Source: Reticulitermes lucifugus
Taxonomy: Eukaryota > Arthropoda > Insecta > Blattodea > Rhinotermitidae
NCBI GenBank assembly: GCA_026260175.1
Contig: JAKCWW010000455.1
Span: 7,410 to 71,409, forward strand
Length of the DNA: 64,000 nucleotides
Direction of reading: 5' to 3'
The translations under genes and the position numbers were made by a program. This document shows positions 36,460-48,775 of this stretch, one piece after another. The notes under the pieces were generated by a model, which ran no database searches, was not told the origin of the DNA, and saw nothing but the letters and a program-made list of their open reading frames with translations. Numbering within the stretch: the stretch's first letter is position 1; each line of letters begins with the position of its first letter.

Positions 36460-38284
36460 CTGAGTGATGTGAGCTGATTATCGACAATGCACGGAACGAA
36501 CAATATAAAAATATAAAGTCGAACACGGTTATAACGTCTTCAAAGGGACCGAATAAATTATGTCGTTATAAAAGAGTGTCGCTCTAATCGAGGTGTGTGG
36601 TAAAAGTGAAGGAAAATTATTTCAAGACAAAATACAGTTCTGCAGGCATATTACTTAATGTTAGCCCTATGATCTATTTCAAATTTTAATTGCAATTAAA
36701 ATTTAGAAATAATAAAAATTACTCTTCTCTAAATGTAAATTCCATACAGGCTTAGGCTAAGAAATATATTAACTTTATATAAAAATTTTTGACGAATTAG
36801 AAGTGTCACTAGTAGATTACCGCTCACTGGTACATTGTTATTTCTCTCTTGCTTAAACCACTTACGTAGCGTCTTATTAACGTCACTTAGTTCAGGCTTT
36901 CGAAATCGTTCCATTCTCTATCCGTTCTGTTCGAACGCACTAATAATTTTGGTTCTGCCTTTTCCAAATCTTTTGAAATTTACGTGACCAAATTCCCGAC
37001 ACACATCAGCATTTTCCATTTTTTATTTGTCGTATCACTGTAACTTTTCATTCGACGCTCAAAACCTTGCTTTGTCGTCGCTGTAGCTACGTTATCACGT
37101 TACCAGTCTGCTGTTACGGACAGGAATAGGAACGTAGAGGGTAACTTTACGCACAAAGCGAATTACTGTTACTACTGTCATTTTCCAGGCCTGGAATTTA
37201 TGTAGCTACATGGAAGCGTAGAGGGCTTGCCCTCTCAAGAAATACAAGATGGTAGAAATCTCAAAATATTCTACTTCTTGGAAAATTATATCGGAAAAGA
37301 TGACTGTCAATGTCGTTATATCCGAGGAAGAAGCTCTTGTGTATGTCGTACTAAGCAAGGCAGAAAAACACATGCCTTATGGGGAATTAGTTGGTACCAC
37401 AGAATGTATAACGATATAGCTTCATTCTTCAGTTGTACATAATTAACGTATCTATTATGAGTATCTGAAGTTTTGCTTTGAATTCAAAGAGCCTCTTCAC
37501 AATGCGGAATACGTGTCCGTATAAGGACTGGACTATCTGCTGGATAACCAGATAATCACGGCTCAATTAATAGCAGTGAGCTCTCAATCACAGCTTTTAG
37601 TTCTACCATCAGGCCAATCCAGCTTCCTTCGAAGTTGATATTCAGGGTTCACCACTCAGTTTTGTTTAGCGTTGACGTTAGGAATATGCAGAGCTATATC
37701 TCAACGCCCCATACTTCTTCATGACATGATGTTTAATAAATAAACGAAAAATTCACATTTTCTAATCACGTCTGTACAGTCATAGTGCTTTTATTGAAAT
37801 CACTGACAGAATGCAGCGCATAATACTAAATTAACGTGATCATATAGACTAAGATTTTCAGCCACAATTCGCCACACCATATGGCCAAGTAGCCTTATAA
37901 TACTCACCCAACTTTAGTCATCCTCAGAAAACTGTCATCACATTGGTTGCTGCAAGTTTAGAATATTTATCTTGCAAACTTCTCTTCTGTAAACAGTCCT
38001 TTACTTTGTGAAACACTTTCAAGAACTTATACGACGTTAAGGGCCTAGCTCCAGCAAATGTGTCTCAAATCCCACTACCAGAGGCTTTGCTTTGCGCTCC
38101 CATCTTCTACAAACTTAATAGTTCCATTGACAAGAATGAGATAATACTATTACACCTCCGCTCTTGTTTAATACTGTTAAATGTATAAAATTGTCAAAAT
38201 TAATGTTCTCGTTTTTAGTCCTGCCGCATTTTTTAGACAGGTTATCATTGCTTAAAATGCTACATTCGTAAGAATCAGATAAGA
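36460..38284. other. Unassigned intergenic DNA
   Basis: Nothing is recognised; the frame at 37227-37442 has no motif. Confidence 0.45.
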
Positions 38285-38530
38285 ATTCACTCAGTATATG
38301 ACCAGGCCATCGACCGGACTACCGAAGAATGGGGGTTCGATGCCCAGTAAATAAGAATGTTTTCCTTACATTATTCTGCCCTGGTCTCTTAAAGACCGAA
38401 CCTCGTATCCAGTCAGTTCCGGGGATATGTCTTTAAGTCTAAAGCTCTCGGACACCTGAATTCAACCGCTCAACCTCATATGGTTTAAGGAAGACTGACG
38501 CTACAAGCTAAGAAGCTCATACTGGCCTAT
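38285..38530 (+). mobile_element. Possible tRNA-derived SINE relic
   Basis: A box B-like GGTTCGATGCC is at 38336-38346 and a weak box A-like segment lies about 35 nt upstream. The following 180 bp is less AT-rich than its surroundings. Only box B is convincing. Confidence 0.33.
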
Positions 38531-40130
38531 AATGCCGATTCGTAATCTTTGTAACTATTCTAGTATGATATGGAAAATAGTCACTTATTACTGCTTTCAA
38601 ACTTATGACAGTAATAAAGAATACCGCATTTTTAAATGAGAGGTCGCAATGTTCCTTCATTTACTTATTTAAACCATTACGTATTTCTAACTACTTTCGA
38701 TCCATAATTAACCACCATCAAGTAACTAATACTTGTAACGTAAAAATTATTAATATCTTGACATTTTGGTCTGCTTCCTCAGCAAAACACAAAAGGGCTT
38801 ATCATCATAAACTTGAAGTTTAAGAAGATGAATATAGTCTAAACCAAGCCTGCTCAACATTTTGTATTTTGCTGGCAACTTCTTCAAAATTTGGTCTGCA
38901 TGCTGGAAACAAGAAATTGAATACACAGAAAGAAGAATGAATACATTTATGTATAATTTTGTGTATAATTCTACCTGTGTATCTTTTATACATCATGTGA
39001 AATGAAACATATAGGTTACTTATAATAAGAGAGGAAATACAGAAAATGCAATTCAGTGCATAGCATAAGGTGTTGATATTTTTAGCACATTGTTAAAAAA
39101 TGAATTAGAAATACAATATATGTCTCCATAAATAAAGAGCTCAATATTTTTAAAACTACTTAGGCATTCTATCTCGGCTATCTCTATCTCTATAGGGAAG
39201 TAATCGGGGCTTATTTTGAGAATTATACGAATTGTTTACACAAGTCAACACATTGCAGAGTTTGTCGATATTATAGCAAGTGTTACGTGTATTTACCACA
39301 GGGCTTTAAACGGTTAAGCAGTTATGGCATATTTTATTCCATAAAGTCTCCAGCTCCAGGCGCAGGTAACATTAGCACGCCAAGGCTGATATCACAAGTC
39401 GGGAGATTGGGCGAAATCTTTTGTCAGGGTGTTTGTGCAGTCAGAGTGGTGGAGGTGCTAGTTTTCCTCTACTTACGTAGTAGCTGCAATTATGTGACTG
39501 AGGTAGGAGTACCCCTTAAGTTTGTGAGACACACACTGAAGGTTTACATGCAAAGAGACAAGGACTTGGTAGATATAATCTTGTGATACCATCAGACGAC
39601 TCTGCACTGTTACATGGCATGAATTTAGGCCACATACAGTGCCGTTCTCGTCAGCAACATTTGCAGCATGTAAAGAACAGCCCTGTTTGGTGTCGCTGAC
39701 GCCCTGACAGGAACCTGAAGGATTTAACCCTGTTTCTGTGACATGAAGTCCATCAAAGGACCGAGCGACCGACTTCTTCAATGCAATGTTCTATTACGCA
39801 GTACAAATTTGTGAGCATGTACATTCTAACGCTTATATTATGAGTAGTGAATTAAGTCTGCAGTGAGCAACGTGACTAATTTTGGTTTATCTACTGACTT
39901 TTTCACACAGGAACAGAAAAACCAGAAGAACACTCAGCCACAAAGTTATGACCGTCGAGTTTTTGCGTCCACACGATGTACAGATCTGAGGATGTTTGTG
40001 CCTGTATTATCATGGACTGGTGTGACTGATGTGGTAAAATGACACAGTTTATAGACAATGAAATGGTGTTCCTTGTAATGCTAAATGTATTAACACCTGA
40101 AGTTCATATAAATGTGTCAATTCTCTAGCA
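38531..40130. other. Unassigned intergenic DNA
   Basis: Frames at 39287-39586 (plus) and 39473-39781 (minus) overlap in opposite directions and neither is recognised. A segment at 39196-39230 resembles 2041-2075. Confidence 0.45.
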
Positions 40131-40133
40131 GGT

Positions 40134-40172
40134 CCCTGATGGTACAGAAAGCAATAGAGTCCGAAACGTCGA
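40134..40172 (+). ncRNA. Degenerate hammerhead-like motif
   Basis: CTGATGG (40136-40142; canonical CTGANGA has A last), about 20 nt, then CCGAAACGTC (40161-40170). The order and spacing fit the family core, but stem II is not convincing, stem III has no loop, and the shared tail is missing. Probably a dead copy or chance. Confidence 0.25.
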
Positions 40173-43100
40173 AGCATTACCGATGTTGGAGAACTTGGCT
40201 CAAGCGGCGTTGCTTATTACCTGTAATTTGTTAAGTGTTTATTTCGAATATCGACACAGACTAATTTTCCTGGCTGAACACTCTTTACAGATCTAATAAA
40301 ATATGTAAGACTTGCATTGTTTTTAACCCTGTAAAGCCCAGTGTTTACTTTGTATATCACCAGGATTAACAGCTAATAACTTTACACTCTGTCTTCACAA
40401 TATTTTTATGTTTGTGGTAGTTCTTAAAATGAAAAGCGGTTATTTCCTCATACTTCATTAACCGATCTTTTACAATGTTACGATTCCTTGAAAACAATTT
40501 CAAGAAAGTAAGATCTTTCTACAGAATGTTCTAAATTCCGGTCGGTATTTTCAGGTTTTTGAGAGAGGAATTCAAATAGACCTGGACTGCTTCCTCTGTA
40601 TTCTTCTTAAATTTTGATTGGTCTTCTCAGGGGAATGAAACGCGGTTTAAATAAAGCTAGAGCATTTGCCTTCGCGTTCCTTGTGTACTTATTTATCTGT
40701 CTCTAGATCTATGGAACACAGATGGTCATGAGACAATAAGAAGAAGCCAGTTACACTTACGAGTATTATGGACCCCAAAGTTTAGTTACTCGCCACTATT
40801 TCCTATCCTGAACTACATTAATCCAATCTACAGCATCATTTTTTTCTGCCGTTTTTTATTACTGTATTAACTAAAATATTAAATATACTCGTATTTGCTA
40901 AGAATTCAGCACTTTAATCCACATAAAATTGCAGATTTTACCTGTATTACTTGATGTATGTTAACTGCACATGCCCGTTAGAGAGGAATGAAATGGAAGT
41001 ATGACTATGAACAATAATGTAGAAAAGATACATAGAAAATCATTTACAGTATTCCAAAACTCTCTTGAGTAATTTGAGGAAACACGAAAACTTTACGACA
41101 GAAATGCCTTTCTGTTGTCGAAACTGAAAGTGGCTACCTTCCGAATACAAATGAGGCTTTTGGTCCGCAAACAATTCTGAAAATATAAAGAGGTGCACAA
41201 GTACGTGGGTGTAAAGACCTAGACATTCTAGAACTTTTCACTATGGAGATGTCACTAAACTTTATACTCTAGTTCCGAGATGATAGAGGCAGGAATCCAT
41301 TCGGTAATGTGAAGATTTTCGCCTGCGTCTGCAAGGAAGGGAAATGCAGTCACTATAAATTTGAGTTATCCCAGTGAGTTATTCTAGGTCGCACTCTGTT
41401 ATGTGTTATCTATTATGGTTTCGCTCTACGCACTATGTTGTTAAAAGGTGGCTGACATATTCGATGCTGAATTTCTCCCATGTTCTGTAAACTGTCTGAC
41501 AGTTTCTGACAATGGAATACACAGTGTCAAATGCAGGGTCTGTAAGCTGTAGGATATTTATGACACGGTCCAACCGATTCTAGTCATTACAAACGACAAC
41601 GGCATTTCGGATTAAAGTCTTAAAATTTGCAGTGTTAGGCATTTGTGTCCACTGTTAAACGACCTAATGCATTCAATAATTTTCATTGATTCATTCACTG
41701 GGTTTACTCTTAACCAAATATTTAGCGTAAGCTCTAAATTGCTCTAGAGAAGTGAAGTGTACTTTTTGTTATAAATTATCCTGAGCTATCTAAATCCACA
41801 TTTCAGCTCCAGAATGTAACATTCTAATGATTATTTATCAGTATCCTTCACTGCCTTCTGATTTCATAGGTGGCGTTTCGTAATTACATTTTATGTAAAT
41901 CTATTTTAAAAGTGGGATTTTTTTTCAGAATCCCATTTCTTTATAGCAGTGTTCTTACATTATAATTGTGATGATACACTGGAATCTATAGCGACCATTT
42001 ATCCAATAAATATATTTAGCTTTTTATTAATTGATTACAAAATTTTGTCAAATACACTAATTTTCGCTAGTTTTCTAACAATTTATTTTACAGTACATGT
42101 TTCACAGCAGTTAGTATGAAACACGCAGGGCATAAAAATTGACCAGCAATTATTGAATATTATTGTATCCGATGGAGGCTTATAATCAATATATAACTGA
42201 CACAACGGTGTTGCTATGAAAGTCTAATGTACTGACGTTCGTATACGTGTAACGTATAAATACATACTTCTGCATGCATTAACAAAGTAACTTAAAATCA
42301 CATATACGAGTATTTATGTAGGTCTTTGCCGTTCGCAGCAAAAATTTACTTCGTGAATTAAATAAATCGTAACATAATTCAAGGTGTTTAGAGCAACAAA
42401 AAATTGATTCTTAAATGCCGATTCCGATCTTGATGGAATAATTTTGTATCAAGACAAAGTTTTGAAGAAAACTGCAATGACCATTTTGTACACACGTTTC
42501 AAGAATAAGTGTAGTTGACAAAATACGGCACAACTGAAAGGTAGAACCCGTTTATCTTGTTAAAATATGAGGCTGTAAAATCATATTAGTGAAAAGAATT
42601 GTTTCTTATTTACACAGAAATATATCGAATAAGTGAAAGTTTTATACTTAAATTTTTTCTTACTTACAAATCAAGATAGAAGACAATAAATATATGCTTG
42701 TTTTTCAATTCTCTGTCAATTTAGTAAGCATGATAACCCATTTATCATAATGCACTCTTTGTGCAGTGTTATATGAAAATTTGGGATTGTAAATACATAA
42801 TTAAGCTAATAATAAAGACAGATGCATTACGAATGACATGTACAAAATATCACTATGGGAAATTCGTCCCATTTCTGCCAATTCATGCTGCTTTAACCAA
42901 AATGATTGTGCTAAATATTTTCTTTTTCCTATAATTTGACAAATGATTTGTTTGCCTGAGCCTAAAAAAATTTGTTAATATCTTCCCATTTTAGACACTG
43001 AAAGGAGAGAAGACACGTCCATCGCTTTTCACGTTACGAAAGGCGACTGTTGTTGAAAGTGCACGAGTAATAATTATGGTGTTATCATTTGACGGGTCGC

Positions 43101-44645
43101 CTCTTTGGTTGACATCGTGCAATAAAGGACTTGACAATTTTAAAGCCTGGATCTGATCTGCATGACATGAAAGTTAAGTCGTACCTCATTAGAGAGACAG
43201 AAAATGTCAATTATGTAGTTAATTCAAGTAACGGATGTCCAGGGAAGCAATGTTTCTTAGTCCAAGAAATAAATGACGACCAATGGGCGATATGCTCCTT
43301 ACTTTAACTTTAAACCAGGTGGCATATTCGAGTAACGTTTCCTATCGACTACTAAAAAATCTGCAGGCCCCAACTGTTTAAACGCTAACAATACTTCATT
43401 TAGACCACTAGGCGTATTTATGTTTTCCGTACTTTTCTAACACTCTGCACTGATATTTTCCGTAAACAGCATCGTTTGACTGGTCTTTGTATCAGTGAAA
43501 AATTTTATTTTCTGAATTTTTTATATAATGAGGTTAAGCACATTTCAGAAGAAAATGGATACTTTGCAATATTTGTATAATTTTTAGAATACCTCTGATT
43601 TATATAAATAATTCACATGCTGTAATTTATACACGATTACGCCCTAGCTTATTCCTCACTTCGAATAAAAAGGAAAGTAAGGTCCCTTAAGTTGAAAGCA
43701 ATAAGTTAATATGATATCCCACTTTGAATTTAGAGGACAATGGCCTGTCAGTCATAATAATGTCTTCTGCAGAACAACTTTTGTCCATCCTTCACGAGAG
43801 TTATGTGAGGTACCTTTCTGCGGGCCTAGCAAGCGACAACAATGGATCAGCATTTAATTATGAAGGTTTAGTTTCCATAATGACAAAAATTTCCTTTTTA
43901 CGATATAGTAGGTGAACAGCGCTAAAATTTCAGGTCAAGAACAATATTCATCCCCTTGATAACATGGTGTGCAAAGAAGAGTGTGATTTTAAGACCTTTA
44001 ACTCTAATATTAAACAAAAATTTACAAAGCGGTTACGTTTACATTACTATTTATTCCATCGCTAAGTGCAATTGTCATTGGCTTTGCAAAGTTTTCCTTT
44101 CTCCCTCTGCATAGTAATGTTATTGGAGATCACTTTGAAATGTTAACTAGAAAGTAAAGTGGCATAAATTCATTACATTTATCCATGGAGTGCATTTTTC
44201 ATGAACATTTGAATTTTTTTCTCCGCATATACGTACAATCCTAGTGAAGAATATTCCTTCTTCGTCTATTAGCCGTAATAAATGCAAATTATAATTACAG
44301 GCACGTATGATGTTTAAAAGCCGGACAATCTCGCCTTTGAAAATGTACCCGACCGTACGTTTTATTTCTCAAATGAAAACAGGCATGGTGAAAACAAGAC
44401 GTATAGTAACGCTATATATAACTGAGTTAAATAGGGTGAAATATTTAAATTTTATGTTGCTGATAATTTTAATATTTTTTAATTATTTCCATATACGAGG
44501 CAGCGTAAAGTAGTCTAAAGTTTATTTTTGAAAATATTATCACCTTGAGTTTGCTTGGAATTTTACATTTTCGAAAGTAAAGTATACGTATCTGAAATCT
44601 GAGCTCTCGCAGCGGTACAAAAAAAACAGTCTTCTTCTATACGAC
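40173..44645. other. Unassigned AT-rich intergenic DNA
   Basis: No gene or recognisable repeat is seen in about 4.5 kb. Confidence 0.45.
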
Positions 44646-45072
44646 GCATTGTCGCTTGATGAATAGTTACAGACGTTTCGGAAAAGCTTGCTGCCTCCTT
44701 CGCCAGGGTATATTAGACTGCTAAACGTTGAAAATGTGAGTCATATACCAGTCGACTTGGCATAATTTTCTATCAGATTTGGTCTTCGTAATAAAAGCAA
44801 TTTCCTGCATATTTCGATTAGAATGACATACATCCTTTCTAATCCGACGTTGCTTGCACTGACCGAGGGATGTGTAAATCTCTGACGGGATTACGTGGCA
44901 TATTTCCACTTCTTGAAGAAGTTTTGTTGTTTTATGGTATTTTAGTTTTGAGCTCTGATATAACAATTTGCATTCACATTTAAGACACCACTTAAATTCT
45001 CATTTTGAGACCAAGGGACGTCAGGTAAAACATTTTCAGAAAAGAAAAATTTGTAAGGTATATAATATTAAA
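44646..45072. other. Intergenic DNA with a weak hammerhead-like trace
   Basis: On the minus strand at about 44670-44710 there is CCTGGCGAAGGAGG, then TTTTCCGAAACGTC. The first box departs from CTGANGA, so I do not call a ribozyme. The 81-codon minus-strand frame at 44721-44966 has no motif. Confidence 0.3.
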
Positions 45073-45167
45073 TACAAGGTTATTCAAAATGATTGTCGGG
45101 GTTTTAACAACTTGTCATGCACAATACACTTGAGATAGGAGTATATAGTTGCACCGATGGATCAAGA

Positions 45168-45352
45168 NNNNNNNNNNNNNNNNNNNNNNNNNNNNNNNNN
45201 NNNNNNNNNNNNNNNNNNNNNNNNNNNNNNNNNNNNNNNNNNNNNNNNNNNNNNNNNNNNNNNNNNNNNNNNNNNNNNNNNNNNNNNNNNNNNNNNNNNN
45301 NNNNNNNNNNNNNNNNNNNNNNNNNNNNNNNNNNNNNNNNNNNNNNNNNNNN
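45168..45352. other. Assembly gap (N run, 185 bp)
   Basis: This N run inside the mariner-type element hides the catalytic part of the transposase. Its length may be an estimate. Confidence 1.
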
Positions 45353-45353
45353 T

Positions 45354-45491
45354 ATCCCGGAACTGAAGGTACGAATCAGAACCGCCATTGAAACCATCAC
45401 CGCTGACATGCTAGAGAAAGTTTGGAACGAACTCGATTATCGTGTTGATGTTTGTAGAATCACAAAGCATGCACATATAGAGCACCTGTAA
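45354..45491 (+). pseudogene. Tc1/mariner transposase C-terminal fragment
   Basis: The frame reads IPELKVRIRTAIETITADML, then EKVWNELDYRVDVCRITKHA, then HIEHL and a stop. This is the standard C-terminus of an insect Tc1/mariner-type transposase group (ELRxRIxxAxxxIxxxMLxxVWxELxYRLDVCRxTxGAHIEHL). The stop falls about 50 bp before the right TIR, as in intact family members. The DDE catalytic residues would lie in the adjacent N gap and cannot be judged. The apparent open frame running leftward from here through the gap to 45117 begins inside the left TIR and is an artefact of the Ns. Confidence 0.9.
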
Positions 45492-45613
45492 GGTATGTCA
45501 CAAAAACCTGGAGTGTTTTTCTATTAAATAAAAAAATACATATACTCCTATCTCAAGTGTATTCTGTATGATAAGTTCTTAAAACCCCGACAATCATTTT
45601 GAATAACCCTGTA

Positions 45614-46801
45614 TAATTAAAATTACATTAAAAGACTTTTATTTATTTCCATACATTTTAAGTTAGGTTTTACGTAATTTTATATTCACGTAATTTAAAA
45701 CCACTTTATGTTTACATTTTTAAGTACCCATAAGACAGTATAGTTTTATTGGACAGTAATGCTCTTAAAATTAATTACGAGGCTAAAATGTAGTTTTTAA
45801 ATTTTATTTGCCGATTTTACTTTATTCAATGTGCATATATCATTCGAAGACCTGTTGAAAACACAGCATGAAAATTAAAGTGATGTAATATATATTTAAG
45901 TACCTAGAAGCTGGCTAGTTTAAAATAAAGTAGGCAAATTAAAATGTTGGTTTTTACATACCCTCTAATCATGTTTCAATCTTTTGTCTCTTTAATAAGA
46001 TTATGCCTAAGAGATCATCAGATGAATATAGTGGAATTATTCACATGTGATTTGAAATATGACGGCGCCTTACTTTCCACAACAGCGCTTCTACGTACCG
46101 TAATTTACAATATTTGTGAAACTAAAATGGCAATATTTGACTTGAATTAAAACATGCAGATATTACGGCATTTCAAACCTTCGATGTACACAAATAATTA
46201 TTACATAGCAATGTGTAATTCAGAATATACCTTATATAATATTTACTTACACACAAATGATGTAATTAACTTCCATGTTATTTATTATTATTGTAATTTA
46301 TTGAATCTATACGACCACAGACGATGTCGGAAAACAATTCAGGACTTATCTGTCTTGTAGTAATTTCGAGAACGTAGATTTCAAGGCCCTGTAGTTGGAA
46401 CCGTGACGAAGCACTGATAATGTTTTGTAGTGACGCTGTGCGTAAACCAGAAATAAAGCACTTCATTTGACGATGCATTTACAAAGGGCGGTTAATAATC
46501 ATTTCAGTAAAGCCAGTTACGCTGTATGTTCTGTGGTCACATGTGTAGGCAAACACAGCAAGGCCTGTACTAATGGGCATGAACATTCGGGTGTGTACTT
46601 AATAATGTATGTTACACAAACTTATTGCACCACCAGCCAATAGGTAAACACTTTGGTAAAGACTGTTACACTTTGTACCACAGGACGTCTAACCATGTTA
46701 GTAATTTCCTATACCACTTCTATTAACATCTAACAGAAAATGTAAAACAGACAATAGTGATCTTTATATTTCATATTATATATACCGTGTATTTTTTATA
46801 A
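45614..46801. other. Unassigned AT-rich intergenic DNA
   Basis: Nothing is recognised; frames at 45944-46360 have no motif. Confidence 0.45.
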
Positions 46802-47260
46802 TTAATTAATTTTTAATTTTATTTCAATCCAACAAATGCACTACAATTTCTTTCACTGATTTCTTGCCCCTACATATATTTCGGCACATCCTGTGCTATC
46901 CTCAGGGGGTTCGTCGAGTGTTCACAATCTTCAATGCATCCAATTGTTTTTCACTTAATTTCATAACACATAATTATTGTAAGCCACCAGCACTAAATAT
47001 CACTTGTCTTTCTGTTCATAGTAATAACTTATCTTTCTTCAGTTTTACTATTAAAAATTTTTAGAATTGAAGATAGTTGTAGAATAAAATATTAAAATTG
47101 TGTTTGACAGCTGGCTATGTATACTAGTTGTTCGATCACATTTGATCTTGTCCTTTTGCTGTGTTGTTAATCTCCTGTGGTGTATTGTGTACTGAGCAAG
47201 AAATCAGTGAAAGAAAGTGTAGTGCATTTGTTGGATTAAAATGAAATTAAAAATTAATTA
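46802..47260. mobile_element. Element with 65-bp inverted ends carrying a hammerhead-like core (unit C)
   Basis: The left arm 46802-46866 and right arm 47196-47260 are inverted copies, 62 of 65 bases identical by eye. Each contains the tail motif TGCATTTGTTGGA (reverse complement at 46828-46840). Just inside the left arm, on the minus strand, is the ribozyme-like core at 46867-46909. The right arm has the tail but no core. The 330-bp interior has no coding potential I can recognise. Penelope-like elements are known to carry hammerheads in their terminal repeats and often form inverted arrangements; this looks like a small derivative of such an element. The near-identity of the arms points to a young structure or to conversion between the arms. 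Confidence 0.75.
46867..46909 (-). ncRNA. Hammerhead-ribozyme-like core of unit C
   Basis: On the minus strand it reads CCCC, CTGAGGA, TA, GCACA-GGA-TGTGC, C, GAAA, TATATGTA, GGGG. CTGAGGA (46905-46899) fits the CUGANGA rule with N = G. Stem II is a 5-bp perfect hairpin with a 3-nt loop. Stem I is CCCC (46909-46906) with GGGG (46870-46867). Stem III is minimal (AT/GT around a 4-nt loop) and the predicted cleavage is after GTA. Extra nucleotides between core and stem II recur in the other copies. The different stem II sequence with kept pairing, compared with units B and D, supports a selected fold. Confidence 0.65.
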
Positions 47261-48559
47261 AGACAAAGGTGATGTTAAAGTTTGCAGCACTAAATATGGA
47301 GAAATATACACATTTCAGAAAATTAGTACCTTATTGTTCTTTCTTTAATCAATTCGAAAATCACAAGACATTGAATGTCGTGGCTTTTATATAAGGTACA
47401 TGTTTAAGTTCAAGATTCAAGCCTTCACGTGTGTTATACTGTGTCGACTGGAAATTTGGAAGTATCGGAATGTCCTCAACGTGAGGAATAAGCAGTCCCT
47501 GGAACATTTCAGAAGACTTGAATCTGCGGCAAAACTGCTGTATGAAGCTGATCTATCTCACGTACTTCTTTTTCCAAACACATTTTTCAAAATACTTAAT
47601 AAAATATCAGCAAGACTCTCTCGAGATATGCGCTCAAACGCAGGTTGTTATACATTTAACAAAGTCACTATTTTTGCCCGAATTTAAATCGCAAGCAGAT
47701 TTTCGACAAAATTTAGCAAGTTCATGTAACTGAATATCATATTTTATGAAAATGTTTTTCTGTTGTTTTCCATTTGTTGAAAGAATAGAAAGACATGAAG
47801 AATTCGCAAAACTCAAATTTTTTTCTTTTCGGTGCTAAAAACAGAAACCCCCTTATATGTTTGATAATGTAAGACCTTAATGCTTGGAGCACAATCGCAT
47901 TTATTCATATAGACATAACAAGACTGCAAATACTCTACTTCGTGATGGCGTACATTGCTTGCAAAATGATCTGTCCAAACGCCTATCCATATCGAGCGCC
48001 AAGTGTAGACAATAGAGCAAAATGTTATTTACACCATTAAGTAAAGTGTGAATTTCACTGCATCGAATTTTACCAAATTCATATTAATGAATTACATTGC
48101 GATGAAAATTGTTATATCATACCTAACTAAAATCTGTAGAGAAATATGAGAAGCAGGAGTAGAAATTCATTTACGCCTTTAACTGAAGAATGAATGTCAG
48201 TGAGCTGATTTTCGCGAAACTCACACTTTCTCAGCAACTGTTAAAGACATACTGTCCCGGATTGCAAGAAAATATGTCAGACGTCTTAGTCTCTGATACT
48301 AGGTCATCGACAGTAAGATGGAGAATGGACAGGCAGAAGGACAGGGAGACAGACAGAGAGAGAGAAGGAAGGATGGAAGTAGTCTTTACACAGGACCATT
48401 TTATTACTTTGTAAAGGAGGCCTAATGACTAAGGAATGAAAGAAAATATGAATGATTTATTAGTTGCAGAATGGGAGTTTGAAATGTCGGTAGAGTGTGA
48501 TACTTTTTGCATGTTTTCTCTGCAATTTCCCTGAATTTGTAATTCGTGAATATCTTCAA
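47261..48559. other. Unassigned intergenic DNA
   Basis: A short GACA/GAGA-rich stretch lies at about 48328-48364. No gene is recognised. Confidence 0.45.
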
Positions 48560-48775
48560 GAAAAGCACTAAAAAGGAGAATATTTGAAAGGCGCCCTACA
48601 ATCACGACAAGATATTATGATACATGTCCGTGGATCTAAGTGTGAAGAAAATTCACGCAAGGCCTTCAGTGGAAGTCTCGCTGTAAGTAACGGACGCACG
48701 GATGGACGGACCGACATACTGAGGCTAAAACTCGCTTTTCCCAACTACATGGCAAAGGCCCCCAAGAACAATAAT
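48560..48775 (+). repeat. Widespread arthropod repeat of unknown class, copy 2 (partial)
   Basis: This parallels copy 1 in order: CAAGATATTATGATACATGT (against CGAGATATTATCGTGCGTGT), then a CAGTGGAAGTC segment shared with copy 1, a GGACGGACC-type run where copy 1 has GACAGACA, and finally CTCGCTTTTCCCAACTACAT (against GTCGCTTTTCGCAAATTTGC). It is more diverged and lacks the upstream half. The 79-codon frame at 48584-48823 is this repeat, not a gene. Confidence 0.6.

Larger units (their letters stand above)
45075..45611 (+). mobile_element. Tc1/mariner-superfamily transposon with 71-bp inverted ends and internal assembly gap
   Basis: Terminal inverted repeats of 71 bp lie at 45075-45145 and 45541-45611. 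They begin CAAGGTTATTCAAAATGATT on the left and CAGGGTTATTCAAAATGATT on the right (reverse complement), with only a few differences along their length. A TA lies immediately outside each end (45073-45074 and 45612-45613), the target duplication of this superfamily. Upstream of the right end, the plus strand encodes a transposase C-terminus (45354-45491). Intact members are usually over 1 kb. The element measures 537 bp here, but 185 bp of that is an N run, so the missing interior could be unassembled sequence or a real deletion. The high TIR identity suggests a young insertion. Confidence 0.93.

Noticed and set aside
45117-45491. 124-codon frame through the assembly gap
   Set aside because: It is open only because Ns do not make stops, and its start is inside the left inverted repeat. 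Only the part after 45354 is real transposase sequence.
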